The notes under the pieces were generated by a model, which did not search any database, was not told where the DNA came from, and saw only the letters and a program-made list of their open reading frames with translations. Below, in pieces: positions 9,032 to 17,558 of a DNA stretch of 64,000 nt. Where the stretch lies: assembly GCA_044220545.1 (NCBI GenBank), contig JBGAQX010000018.1:15773-79772 (forward strand), read 5' to 3'. Within the stretch, counting starts at the first letter, position 1. Each line of letters begins with the position of its first letter. Position numbers and translations under genes: made by a program. This DNA comes from Fen-999 sp044220545. Lineage in GTDB: Bacteria > Pseudomonadota > Gammaproteobacteria > Burkholderiales > Rhodocyclaceae.

Positions 9032-10216
9032 ATGGCCAACGCCATCCTCACCCTCAACGCCGGTTCCTCGTCGATCAAGTTCGCCCTGTTCAACCACGGC
9101 GACGGCGCGATGCCCGCCAAGCCGGAACTGGTCGGCCAGATCGACGGCATCGGTGCCCGCCCCCACCTGAAGGCCAAGGACGCGGCGGGCCAGGTCATCG
9201 ACGACAGCGATCTTCCCCTCGCCGGCGAAGCCGCGCACCGGGCAGCGCTGGCCTTTCTGGTCGACTGGCTGCGCGACCACGACGGCGGCCGGGCGATTGC
9301 CGGCGTCGGCCACCGGGTGGTACATGGCGCCGAACGCTACTCGAAGCCGCTGGTGCTCGACGCGGCGGCCATCGACACCCTGCGCGGCTTCATTCCGTTG
9401 GCGCCACTGCACCAGCCGCACAACCTGGCCGGCATCGAGGCCATGACCGGCGCGCTGCCCGGAGTACCCCAGGTAGCCTGCTTCGACACGGCATTCCACC
9501 GCAGCCAGCCGGAAGTGGCGCAGCGCTTTGCCCTGCCCCGTCACATCACCGCCCAGGGCGTGCGCCGCTACGGCTTTCACGGTCTCTCCTACGAATACAT
9601 CGCCGAGGCGCTGCCCAGCCATCTGCCCGGTCGTGCCGACGGTCGCGTCATCGTCGCCCACCTGGGCAACGGCGCTTCGATGTGCGCAATGAAGGGATTG
9701 CGCAGCGTGGCCACCACCATGGGCTTCACCGCCGTCGAGGGCCTGATGATGGGCACCCGCTGCGGCAGCCTCGACCCCGGCGTGCTGCTCTACCTGATGG
9801 ACTATCAGGGCATGGACGCCAAGGCTCTGGAGAAGCTGCTCTACAAGGAATCGGGCCTGCTCGGTGTGTCCGGAATCTCCCAGGACATGCGCGAGCTGCT
9901 GGCCTCCGACCGGCCCGAGGCGCGCGAGGCGGTCGACCTGTTTTGCTACCGCATCGTTCGGGAAATCGGATCCCTGGCCGCCGCCCTCGGCGGGCTCGAC
10001 GCGCTGGTCTTCACCGGCGGCATCGGCGAACACGCCGCGCCGGTCCGGCAGCGCATATGTGCCGCGCTCGACTGGCTGGGCATTGCGGTCGACATCACCG
10101 CCAACGACCGTGACGCCAGCCGCATCAGCGGCTCCGCCAGCCGCATCGACGTCCTGGTGCTGCCCACCAACGAGGAATGGATGATCGCCAGGCACACGGC
10201 AAAGCTGGTTGGGTGA
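9032..10216 (+). CDS. ackA: Acetate kinase
   Basis: A 394-residue cytoplasmic kinase of the acetate/butyrate kinase (ASKHA) family that interconverts acetyl-phosphate + ADP and acetate + ATP. Seen motifs are ILTLNAGSSSIKFALF at the start, GVGHRVVHGAE, a central DTAFHRS and RYGFHGLSYEY, HLGNGAS, and the late FTGGIGEHAA. The length matches the family. The ATG at 9032 begins two bases after the stop of the phosphotransacetylase fusion; a TTG at 9026 would overlap it and is the alternative. The pair forms an acetate-producing or acetate-activating ATP module, plausible in an organism that also balances NADH through a Hox hydrogenase. Confidence 0.94.
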   Translation: MANAILTLNAGSSSIKFALFNHGDGAMPAKPELVGQIDGIGARPHLKAKDAAGQVIDDSDLPLAGEAAHRAALAFLVDWLRDHDGGRAIAGVGHRVVHGAERYSKPLVLDAAAIDTLRGFIPLAPLHQPHNLAGIEAMTGALPGVPQVACFDTAFHRSQPEVAQRFALPRHITAQGVRRYGFHGLSYEYIAEALPSHLPGRADGRVIVAHLGNGASMCAMKGLRSVATTMGFTAVEGLMMGTRCGSLDPGVLLYLMDYQGMDAKALEKLLYKESGLLGVSGISQDMRELLASDRPEAREAVDLFCYRIVREIGSLAAALGGLDALVFTGGIGEHAAPVRQRICAALDWLGIAVDITANDRDASRISGSASRIDVLVLPTNEEWMIARHTAKLVG

Positions 10217-10262
10217 AGGCGCCCGTGGCACCGCAACCTCGGGCTGTGGCACGCCGCCCGGC

Positions 10263-10290
10263 TTGAGCATTCTCCGCTCTTGGCTATAGT
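10263..10290 (+). promoter_or_regulatory. Possible sigma70 promoter for the cytochrome c gene
   Basis: TTGAGC (10263-10268) and TATAGT (10285-10290) are separated by 16 bases and lie about 50 bases before the ATG at 10340, on the far side of the ackA stop. Each hexamer keeps four or five consensus bases. It is a reasonable housekeeping promoter, read by eye only. Confidence 0.4.
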
Positions 10291-10339
10291 GAAAGAAGGA
10301 AGATGTGTCGTTCCTGCTCAAGCCGAAAAGGGGTACATC

Positions 10340-10783
10340 ATGAAACGGAACGCATTGCGGTTGTTGTTTGCGGCGGCAGTGCTCATGGCCGCGAGCGGTG
10401 TGGTATCGGCGGCTGGAGGCAAGGCAAAAGTCGATGCGGGCAAGTACGAGTACACGAATAGTTGCGCGGTGTGTCATGGCGCGGGCGGCAAGGGCGATAG
10501 CCCGGGTGCCGAGTTTCTGAAGACGATGCCTAGTGATCTGTCGACTCTGTCGAAGCGCAATGGCGGCGTCTTCCCGTTTGAGCGCGTCTATGCCGTCATT
10601 GACGGACGGGAGACGGTGAAGGGGCACGGTAGCCGCGAGATGCCGATCTGGGGTGATCGCTACAGCGCCGAGACCGTCAAGGCCGGTGAGTACTATGTCG
10701 ACATGCCCTACGATATGGAAATGTATGTGCGGAGCCGCATCATCAGCCTGATTGACTATCTGCACCGGCTACAGGCGAAATAG
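10340..10783 (+). CDS. Exported small c-type cytochrome
   Basis: A 147-residue protein with a clear signal peptide (MKRNALRLLF, hydrophobic core to about residue 24) and one haem-binding CxxCH (SCAVCHG) soon after. A methionine in the REMPIWG segment is a likely distal haem ligand, which would make it a class I monohaem cytochrome c of the periplasm. The ATG at 10340 is preferred because an AAAAGGGG ribosome site precedes it and the signal peptide starts there; the frame is open 60 bases further upstream. It appears to be a single-gene unit with its own promoter. The electron donor and acceptor are unknown. Its base usage looks slightly less GC-rich than its neighbours. Confidence 0.85.
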   Translation: MKRNALRLLFAAAVLMAASGVVSAAGGKAKVDAGKYEYTNSCAVCHGAGGKGDSPGAEFLKTMPSDLSTLSKRNGGVFPFERVYAVIDGRETVKGHGSREMPIWGDRYSAETVKAGEYYVDMPYDMEMYVRSRIISLIDYLHRLQAK

Positions 10784-10871
10784 CCATTTGGCGCTGATGA
10801 GGCGTTGTCTTGTCGATAGGGGGCTAGTGGGCTAAGGCCATCGGTGGGCGAGGGTAGAATGGCCGCTTCTC

Positions 10872-12431
10872 ATGTCCCCGTCGCTCATGTCCGATCCGAC
10901 GTCCTCCCAAAACGCGCCCCCGAGCCTGCTGATCCTCGCCGCCGACGCGAATGAGGCCAAGGGGCTGGCGGCGCGTTTCGGCGGCGGCAAGGAGGGCGGC
11001 AGGTTTCAGCAAGTCGGCGATGCGACCAGCCTGCGGGCGGCGCTTCGCGCCCAGCCTTGGGACGCGGCGCTTTATTTGTTCGGGTTACCCGGCTTGACCG
11101 CGCCCGCCGCCCTGAAAGTCTTGCACGGTCTGGATCTGGATCTTCCCTTTATTGTCGTCGCCGACCCCGCCGATGAGAAGGCGGCCGTCAGGGCGATGCG
11201 CGCCGGCGCCCACGATGTTGTCTTTCGTGACCGTCCGAGCCGGTTGGTGCCGGCCGTCGAGCGCGAGGTGCGCGAAGCGCGTCAGCGGGCCGACCATCGG
11301 GCGGCCTTGGCCATGGTCCACGACAGCGACGCCCGCTTTCGTGGCTTGGCCTCCAGCCTGCCGGGCATGGTCTTCCACCTGCAACGGGGTTCGGACGGCG
11401 GCTATCGTTTTCTCTACGTCAGCGAGGGCAGCCACCGTTTGTTCGGTATCAAGCAGCACGAGCTGCTGGCCTCGCCCAAGAAGTTCTTCGACACCATCGA
11501 GGCGGATGACCGGCGCGCCCTCGAAACGGCGCTGTCCGAGTCGGCGGTCACCGGCGCGCCGCTCGACTGGGCCGGCCGGCTGCGCGGGCGTGGCCGGGGC
11601 AAATGGATCGATCTGCGCTCGACACCACGACGCGGCGAGGAGGGCTCGGCGGGCAGCGTCACGTGGCAGGGCATCGCCACCAACATCACCGCGATCAAGG
11701 AAACCGAGGCAGCCCTGCGCGCCTCCCGCGAACAACTCGCCGAACTTTCCTTCCATCTGGAGGCGGCGCGGGAGCAGGAACGGGAGCGCATCGCCCGCGA
11801 CATCCACGACGAACTGGGCAGCATCCTCGTGCGCCTGAAGATCGAGGCCGCGCTGCTCGCGGGCAAACTGCCCAACGAACCGCCGGCGCTGCGCGAGAAG
11901 GCGCACTCCATCGAAGGCCTGCTCGACCAGGCCATGGGCGCCGCCAGTCGCGTCGCGCGGGAACTGCGCCCGGGCATCCTCAAGGAGTTCGGTCTGCCGG
12001 CGGCCATCGAATCGCTGGCCGAGGATTTTTCTCAACATTTCGAAATCACGTGTCGCGTGCAGTGCGACGACGATCTGGAACCGGACGCGGACACCTCGCT
12101 GGCTCTGTTCCGCATCGTGCAGGAAACGCTCACCAATGTCGCGAAACACGCCCATGCGTCGCTGGTGGTCGTGCGTCTGAAGCGGGAAAAAGGTAGCATT
12201 GCGCTCGAGTTGCGCGACAACGGACGCGGCATCTCGGAGGCCGACATGATGAAGCCCAAATCATTCGGTCTGCGCGGCATCCGCGAGCGGGTGCATAGCC
12301 TGGCCGGCGAGTTCGTCATCGCGTCGGGCGAGCACGGCGGCACCCACATCAGGTTGCGGGTGCCGGAACAACGCGGCGTCGAGCCCGGGGCATCCGAAGA
12401 AGCGGAAGACATCCAGCACAAGTTATTCTGA
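10872..12431 (+). CDS. NarX-type histidine kinase with degenerate receiver and PAS domains
   Basis: A 519-residue soluble kinase with no membrane segment. Residues about 17-140 resemble a receiver domain (LLILAADANEAK, IVVADPADEKAA, AGAHDVVF) but the usual phospho-acceptor strand reads LYLFGLPGL with no aspartate. A PAS fold follows at about 155-280, then a HisKA_3 dimerisation helix with His312 (ARDIHDELGS) and a HATPase domain with DNGRGI and FGLRGIRERV. This is the architecture of the NarX/DegS class, which pairs with LuxR-type regulators, and such a gene starts two bases after its stop. Start ATG 10872 or 10887 are both possible. The signal is unknown; a PAS cofactor cannot be judged. Confidence 0.87.
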   Translation: MSPSLMSDPTSSQNAPPSLLILAADANEAKGLAARFGGGKEGGRFQQVGDATSLRAALRAQPWDAALYLFGLPGLTAPAALKVLHGLDLDLPFIVVADPADEKAAVRAMRAGAHDVVFRDRPSRLVPAVEREVREARQRADHRAALAMVHDSDARFRGLASSLPGMVFHLQRGSDGGYRFLYVSEGSHRLFGIKQHELLASPKKFFDTIEADDRRALETALSESAVTGAPLDWAGRLRGRGRGKWIDLRSTPRRGEEGSAGSVTWQGIATNITAIKETEAALRASREQLAELSFHLEAAREQERERIARDIHDELGSILVRLKIEAALLAGKLPNEPPALREKAHSIEGLLDQAMGAASRVARELRPGILKEFGLPAAIESLAEDFSQHFEITCRVQCDDDLEPDADTSLALFRIVQETLTNVAKHAHASLVVVRLKREKGSIALELRDNGRGISEADMMKPKSFGLRGIRERVHSLAGEFVIASGEHGGTHIRLRVPEQRGVEPGASEEAEDIQHKLF

Positions 12432-12433
12432 CC

Positions 12434-13072
12434 ATGGCCGAAAAGATTCACGTTCTCATCGCCGACGACCACGCCATCGTGCGCCAGGGGCTGAAGCAGA
12501 TCCTCTCGGAAACCGAGGATCTGGTCGTCGCGGGGGAGGCCGACGACGGCGTCGAGGCCATGCAACTGGCCCGCCAACAGGTGTGGAACGTATTCCTGCT
12601 CGATGTATCGATGCCCAACCGCAACGGCATCGATACGCTCAAGCAGTTGAAGAAGGAGTTCCCCCGCCTGCCGGTGTTGATCCTTTCCATGCACCCGGAA
12701 GAGCAGTACGCCATTCGCGCCCTGAAGGCGGGCGCGTCGGGCTACCTGACCAAGCAGAGCGCCCCGGAACAACTGGTGACGGCGATTCGCCAGGTGGCGC
12801 GCGGCAAGAAATATGTCAGTCCAACAGTGGCCATGCAGTTGGCCGACGCCATCGCCAACGATTCCGAGCAACCGCCGCACGAACTGCTCTCCGACCGCGA
12901 GTACGAAGTGCTGAAGCTGATCGCCGCCGGCAAGACGCTGACGCAGATTGCCGAGGAGTTGAATCTCGCCGTCGCCACCATCAGCACCTTTCGCGCCCGC
13001 ATCCTGACGAAGCTCGGCCTGGGCAGCACGGCCGAGCTGATTCGTTACGGCCTCGAACACAGCCTGGCCTGA
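12434..13072 (+). CDS. NarL/LuxR-family response regulator
   Basis: A 212-residue regulator: receiver domain (DDH at 11-13, phospho-acceptor Asp57 in FLLDVSMPN, conserved Lys in GYLTKQSAPEQ) and a C-terminal LuxR-type helix-turn-helix (about 148-210, LSDREYEVLKLIAAGKT). It begins two bases after the HisKA_3 kinase gene, so the two form a two-component pair, and it ends eight bases before a diguanylate cyclase. Target promoters cannot be told from the window. The recognition helix carries VATISTFRARIL, close to the usual VKTHR-type segment but with STF in place of it. Confidence 0.92.
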   Translation: MAEKIHVLIADDHAIVRQGLKQILSETEDLVVAGEADDGVEAMQLARQQVWNVFLLDVSMPNRNGIDTLKQLKKEFPRLPVLILSMHPEEQYAIRALKAGASGYLTKQSAPEQLVTAIRQVARGKKYVSPTVAMQLADAIANDSEQPPHELLSDREYEVLKLIAAGKTLTQIAEELNLAVATISTFRARILTKLGLGSTAELIRYGLEHSLA

Positions 13073-13080
13073 GCCCCGAC

Positions 13081-14832
13081 ATGGCAGATACCCAGAACCC
13101 CTCCGAACTCGCGCGCGAAACCCTGCGCCAGTTGGCCATGCGCCGGGTCGCGCCGACGCCCGACAACTATCGCGCGCTTTACCACGAGATCGCCGGTACC
13201 ACGGCGGCGGAAACCTTCCCCGAGCGTTCGCTGAAGGCCATGGCCAGCGGCCTGCCGCGCGCAACACCGGAGCAGGCGCGCTTCGCCCGGCAACTGGAGG
13301 GCGCGATCGGCGAGGGCAACTGGGACGGGATCAAGACAACCCTGGGCGATCTGCTCAACAAGGCCGCGGCGGCGCCACCCAACTGGGGTGCGCTGATTCG
13401 CGAACTGCTGGCACAGATCGAGACCCGCCACGCCGGAGTCACGTCCGCCAAGAAGCGCGAGGCGCTCGACCACGTTCTGGCGGCCTCCGGCACGCCGGAT
13501 GTCCTGTTCCCCCGCCTGCAATCGCTGACCAGGAACTGGGCCCAGGGCAGCGCGGCCGAAGGCAGCCTGGTCGACGCGGGCAGCGCGGACAGCGCGGCAT
13601 CGGGCGCCGGGGAACCGGCCGGCCCGGCGCCTTCGATGAATGTCGAACTTCAGGAGTTGCTGGCCAAGCTGCTCGACAACACGCTCAGCATCCTGTTGAT
13701 CGATACGCCGGAACTGGCCAAAGAGGCGACCGGCCTGGCCGCCGATATCCGCGCCGCCGGAACCGCCGAGCAGATTGCCGGCTTTACGGCGAAGCTGAAG
13801 AAGTTCAGTTACCGCCTGCAGTTCGTCGCCGAAGACCAGATGGAGCTGCGCACGGCCTTGCTCCATCTGCTGCAACTGATTATCGAGAACATCAGCGAAC
13901 TGGTCATCGACGACCAATGGATGAGCGGCCAGGTCGCACTGGTGCGCGATCTGGTCGGTCAGCCGCTCAGCTTGCGCCAGATCGACGACGTCGAGCGGCG
14001 GCTGAAGGATCTGATCTACAAGCAGAGCACGCTCAAGAAGAACCTCAGCGACGCCCAGGAGCGGCTGAAGAGCATGCTGGCCAACTTCGTGGACCGGCTG
14101 GCCGACTTTGCCTCGACCACCGGCGAGTATCACGACCGGATCGGCGTCTGCGCCGACAAGATCAGCAAGGCACATGACATCACCGAACTTTCCGACGTGC
14201 TCGACGTGGTGATGCACGAAACCCGCGCCGTCCAGCTGGCCGCCCAGCGTTCGCGTGACGAACTGCTTACCATGCGCGCCCGGGTGCAGGAGGCCGAGCA
14301 GGAAGTGGCGCGCCTGCACGCCGAACTCGAGCAGGCCAGCGACATGGTCCGCCACGACGCCCTGACCGGCGCGCTCAACCGCAAGGGCATGGAAGAAGCG
14401 CTGGAACGCGAAGTTGGCCGCACCCGGCGCAAGGAAGCACCCCTGTGCGTGGCGATGCTCGACATCGACAACTTCAAGAAGCTCAACGACACGTACGGTC
14501 ACGACACCGGTGACCAGGCCCTGGTGCACCTGACCCAGGTGGTGCGCGAGACCCTGCGGCCGCAGGACACCCTGGCACGCTACGGTGGCGAGGAGTTCAT
14601 CGTCATCCTGTCGGACACCGGCCTGGAAAACGGTGTCCAGGTAATGGTGCGCGTCCAGCGCGAACTGACCCGCAAGTTCTTCCTCCACCGCAACGACAAG
14701 CTGCTCATCACCTTCAGTTGCGGTGTCGCCGAACTCGCTAGTGACGAAGAGCCTACCGCCGCCATCAAGCGTGCCGACCAGGCCATGTATCTCGCCAAGC
14801 GGGCTGGCAAGAACCGGGTATTGGCCGCCTAA
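13081..14832 (+). CDS. GGDEF diguanylate cyclase with long N-terminal domain
   Basis: A 583-residue cytoplasmic protein whose last 170 residues are a GGDEF domain with an intact active loop GGEEF at 502-506 and, five residues before it, RPQD, a product-inhibition (I-site) RxxD. It should therefore make c-di-GMP from two GTP and be feedback inhibited. The first 390 residues have no membrane segment or recognised sensor; they are mostly helical, with a coiled-coil around residues 395-420 that could dimerise the cyclase. The ATG at 13081 follows the LuxR-type regulator by eight bases, suggesting co-transcription. It lies directly upstream of the flagellin gene and on the same side of the map as a PilZ/YcgR-like receptor, so motility control is plausible. 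Confidence 0.9.
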   Translation: MADTQNPSELARETLRQLAMRRVAPTPDNYRALYHEIAGTTAAETFPERSLKAMASGLPRATPEQARFARQLEGAIGEGNWDGIKTTLGDLLNKAAAAPPNWGALIRELLAQIETRHAGVTSAKKREALDHVLAASGTPDVLFPRLQSLTRNWAQGSAAEGSLVDAGSADSAASGAGEPAGPAPSMNVELQELLAKLLDNTLSILLIDTPELAKEATGLAADIRAAGTAEQIAGFTAKLKKFSYRLQFVAEDQMELRTALLHLLQLIIENISELVIDDQWMSGQVALVRDLVGQPLSLRQIDDVERRLKDLIYKQSTLKKNLSDAQERLKSMLANFVDRLADFASTTGEYHDRIGVCADKISKAHDITELSDVLDVVMHETRAVQLAAQRSRDELLTMRARVQEAEQEVARLHAELEQASDMVRHDALTGALNRKGMEEALEREVGRTRRKEAPLCVAMLDIDNFKKLNDTYGHDTGDQALVHLTQVVRETLRPQDTLARYGGEEFIVILSDTGLENGVQVMVRVQRELTRKFFLHRNDKLLITFSCGVAELASDEEPTAAIKRADQAMYLAKRAGKNRVLAA

Positions 14833-14909
14833 CCAATTGTTATTACGCTATTTTGATGGCGTAGCCACCAGATCTCCCGCCAATCTCTTGGCGCCGACTG
14901 TACCAACGC

Positions 14910-14936
14910 TAAAGTTTCCCGACCGGCCTCCGATAA
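14910..14936 (+). promoter_or_regulatory. Sigma28 (FliA) promoter of fliC
   Basis: TAAAGTTT (14910-14917), an 11-base spacer, then TCCGATAA (14929-14936). This matches the enterobacterial FliA consensus TAAAGTTT-N11-GCCGATAA at 15 of 16 positions. Transcription should begin near 14943, leaving a leader of roughly 90 bases before the fliC ATG. FliA itself is encoded at 49072-49839. Confidence 0.9.
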
Positions 14937-15035
14937 AACTCCTGTGCGCGGAGCAATCCGCACCAACCGAACCCCAGGTTGGCCTACGGAGACACCAAAG
15001 GGCCAACGAGGCTAACCCTCTCAAGGAGATTGAAA

Positions 15036-15752
15036 ATGGCACAAGTCATCAACACCAACGTATCGTCCCTTTTTGCCGGTGCTGCCCTGAGCAAGTCCTC
15101 CAACGCCCTGCTTACCGCCCAACAGCGTCTGTCTTCCGGCCTGCGCATCAACAGCGCCAAGGACGATCCCACCGGCATGGTCACCGCTACCGGTTACGAC
15201 AGCCAGGTGCGCGGTGCCAACCAGGCCATTCGCAACGCCAACAACGGCATCTCGACCGCGCAGATCAACGACGGCTATCACCAGCAGGTTCTGGAAAACC
15301 TGCAGCGTATGCGTGAAATCGCGGTCCAGGCGGGCGGCACCTCCTCAGGCGTCGAGCACACCGCCCTGGTCGCCGAAAACACCCGTATCCTGGGGTTGGC
15401 CGGCAACACCGGCACTGTGGTCGTAAACTCCAACGGCGGCACCGTAACCGGCGTGGGTACCAAGGCCTCTCTGGGAACTACCTATACCGTCGCCGGCATT
15501 GACGCGGATATCGGACTTGTGACCACGGCGCGTGCCTCGTACGGCGCCGACATGGCGACCTTCCAGTCCGCCATCAACACCTTGCAGTCTCAGTCCGTGA
15601 ATACTTCGGCTGCTTACAGCCGCGTGATGGATACCGACTACGCGACCGAGACCACGGCCATGACCCGTAACCAGATTCTGCAACAAGCGGGCATCGCGTC
15701 CTTGGCGCAATCGAACCAAAACCCGAGCATGGTGCTGTCGCTCCTCCGTTAA
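15036..15752 (+). CDS. fliC: Flagellin, short form
   Basis: A 238-residue flagellin, the filament subunit. It has the helical N-terminal D0/D1 part (MAQVINTNVSSLFAG, QRLSSGLRINSAKDDP) and the C-terminal D1/D0 part (MTRNQILQQAGIASLAQSNQ, ending LSLLR), joined by only about 50 residues, so the surface domains D2 and D3 are essentially absent. The usual GLAI segment after KDDP reads GMVTATGYDSQVRG. AAGGAGAT precedes the ATG at 15036 by good spacing. A sigma28 promoter lies upstream and a strong hairpin lies downstream before flaG. It is the only flagellin gene in the window. Export through the flagellar apparatus with FliS as chaperone follows from family knowledge. Confidence 0.95.
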   Translation: MAQVINTNVSSLFAGAALSKSSNALLTAQQRLSSGLRINSAKDDPTGMVTATGYDSQVRGANQAIRNANNGISTAQINDGYHQQVLENLQRMREIAVQAGGTSSGVEHTALVAENTRILGLAGNTGTVVVNSNGGTVTGVGTKASLGTTYTVAGIDADIGLVTTARASYGADMATFQSAINTLQSQSVNTSAAYSRVMDTDYATETTAMTRNQILQQAGIASLAQSNQNPSMVLSLLR

Positions 15753-15780
15753 GCCGCTGATATCAAAGAAAGTTAGGTAC

Positions 15781-15803
15781 CCGGCCGGATCATCTCCGGC
15801 CGG
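15781..15803 (+). terminator. Strong GC hairpin between fliC and flaG
   Basis: CCGGCCGGA-TCATC-TCCGGCCGG is a perfect 9-base stem with a five-base loop, 28 bases after the fliC stop and 27 before the flaG start. No T-run follows, so it may be a partial terminator, or a 3' stabiliser that keeps flagellin mRNA far more abundant than the downstream filament genes. Confidence 0.6.
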
Positions 15804-15830
15804 GGATTCAGGACTGAAAGAGAGACGAAA

Positions 15831-16187
15831 ATGAACATTCAGAATGTGTTCAGTCCCGCTCAGGCCCCGCAACCGGAGTTGTACGTGGCGGACGCTGTGC
15901 CGACCCCGTCCCGTGCCCAGACGCAAGCACCACCGGTTCAACAGAAAGCGGAACCTACGCCACAACAGGTACAGCAGGCGGTGCAGAATATCAACCGGAC
16001 GCTGAAGACCTCGAGCAACACCGCGCTGGAATTCAGCGTCGATCAAGGCACGCACGCAACCGTGGTAAAGATCGTCGACACGGAGTCGGGCGAGCTGATC
16101 CGGCAGATTCCTTCCGATGCCGCGCTGGCAATTGCCGAATCCATCGGCGAATTTCAGAAGGGGTTGTTGCTGCGGCAGCAAGCGTAG
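15831..16187 (+). CDS. flaG: FlaG family protein
   Basis: A 118-residue protein with a low-complexity Pro/Gln-rich first half and a conserved second half (LEFSVDQGTHATVVKIVDTESGELIRQIPSD), the FlaG signature. In Pseudomonas and Vibrio relatives FlaG affects filament length, but its mechanism is poorly known. It sits between fliC and fliD, the usual location, preceded by a GC-rich hairpin. The ATG at 15831 has a GAGAGA-type ribosome site. Its start and family match are clear; function is inferred from position and homology. Confidence 0.9.
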   Translation: MNIQNVFSPAQAPQPELYVADAVPTPSRAQTQAPPVQQKAEPTPQQVQQAVQNINRTLKTSSNTALEFSVDQGTHATVVKIVDTESGELIRQIPSDAALAIAESIGEFQKGLLLRQQA

Positions 16188-16212
16188 CCAAGGACAGGCA
16201 AGGAGATAGGGC

Positions 16213-17541
16213 ATGGCCACATCAAGCATATCGAGCCTCGATGTTCCGTCACTGGTTTCCCAGTTGATGTCGATCGAGCGACAACCTATCGACAAGCTCA
16301 ACACCAAGATTACCGACTACCAGAGCAAGATTTCCTCCTTCGGAACCTTGAGTGGTCTGGTTTCAAGCTTCCAGACCGCCGTGCAGGGGCTCAAGAGCAG
16401 CCTCGAGGGCTACGGTGCCACATCGGCGGACACCAACATATTGTCGGCCACAGCGGCCAGCACCGCCGCCGCGGGAACCTATTCAATCAACGTTACCCGG
16501 CTGGCACAGGCGCAAAATCTGGTGGCCGCCGGGCAAGCCTCGGAAACCATCGCGATTTCCACTGCGGACTCAACCGTTACCTTCACCATCGGCGGCACCC
16601 CCATGGCGGTGACGATCACCGCGGGTGCATCGCTGCAACAGATCCGCGATTCGATCAACGGTGCCAACCTGGGGCTAACCGCCTCCATCATCAATGACGG
16701 TAGCGGCACACCCTATCGTCTCGTACTGACGGCCAACAAGACTGGCGCCAGCAATGGCGTCAGCAGCATCGCAGTTTCGGGTGACGCCGCGGTGGGCAGT
16801 CTGCTGACGTATGGCGCGGTCGGTAGCACCGTGACGCAGTCGGCCGCCGCTCAGGATGCCAGTTTCGCGGTCAATGGCATCGCCATCACCAGCGCCACGA
16901 ACACCGTCACTGGCGCCATCCAGGGCGTTACGCTCACCCTCAAGGCACCCACAGCGACGGCAACCACCCTGACTGTCGCGCGAGACACAAGCGCCATCGA
17001 TGCAGCGGCAGCCAAATTTGTCGAAAGCTACAACGCGTTGGCCACCCAACTGAAATCCCGGTCGGCATTTGGCAGCGCAACAACAGCCGGCGGTGTCCTG
17101 GCGGGCGACAATACGGTACGCCAGATGCTCGATCAGTTGCGCGGCATATTCATGACGCCGGCGAGTGGCGGCACCTTCAGCTACCTGGCCGAGATCGGTA
17201 TTACCACCCAGGCAGGCGGTACCCTGAAACTGGACAGTAGCAAGTTCGGCCAGGCACTTAGCGGCAATTTCAGTGATGTCGCCAACTTGTTCAATGGGGC
17301 CACAGGTTTCGCGACGCGGCTGGCGGCATGGACAACCTCCATGACGGAAACCGGCGGAGTGATCGCACAGCGAACGCAGAGTCTGAATACATCCATCAAG
17401 GGCTATAACGAGCTGATCGACCGGCTGGAAATTCGGATGAAGGCATTGCAGAGGCAATACACCACCACGTACAGCAACCTGAATATGATGTTGACCAGCA
17501 TGAACGATACGAGCAACTACCTGACATCGCAGTTTAGTTAA
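16213..17541 (+). CDS. fliD: Filament cap protein FliD
   Basis: A 442-residue HAP2 protein that forms the pentameric or hexameric cap at the filament tip and guides flagellin folding. The N-terminal D0 part has SISSLDVPSLVSQLMSIERQPID, and the C-terminus (QRTQSLNTSIKGYNELIDRLEIRMKALQRQY) is the conserved coiled-coil end of FliD_C. It is Thr/Ala/Ser-rich in the middle, as is common. AAGGAGAT precedes the ATG at 16213. It lies between flaG and fliS, its normal place; FliT-type chaperones for this protein are encoded 0.5 kb downstream. Confidence 0.95.
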   Translation: MATSSISSLDVPSLVSQLMSIERQPIDKLNTKITDYQSKISSFGTLSGLVSSFQTAVQGLKSSLEGYGATSADTNILSATAASTAAAGTYSINVTRLAQAQNLVAAGQASETIAISTADSTVTFTIGGTPMAVTITAGASLQQIRDSINGANLGLTASIINDGSGTPYRLVLTANKTGASNGVSSIAVSGDAAVGSLLTYGAVGSTVTQSAAAQDASFAVNGIAITSATNTVTGAIQGVTLTLKAPTATATTLTVARDTSAIDAAAAKFVESYNALATQLKSRSAFGSATTAGGVLAGDNTVRQMLDQLRGIFMTPASGGTFSYLAEIGITTQAGGTLKLDSSKFGQALSGNFSDVANLFNGATGFATRLAAWTTSMTETGGVIAQRTQSLNTSIKGYNELIDRLEIRMKALQRQYTTTYSNLNMMLTSMNDTSNYLTSQFS

Positions 17542-17558
17542 TCCCCAGGTCGATCGAT

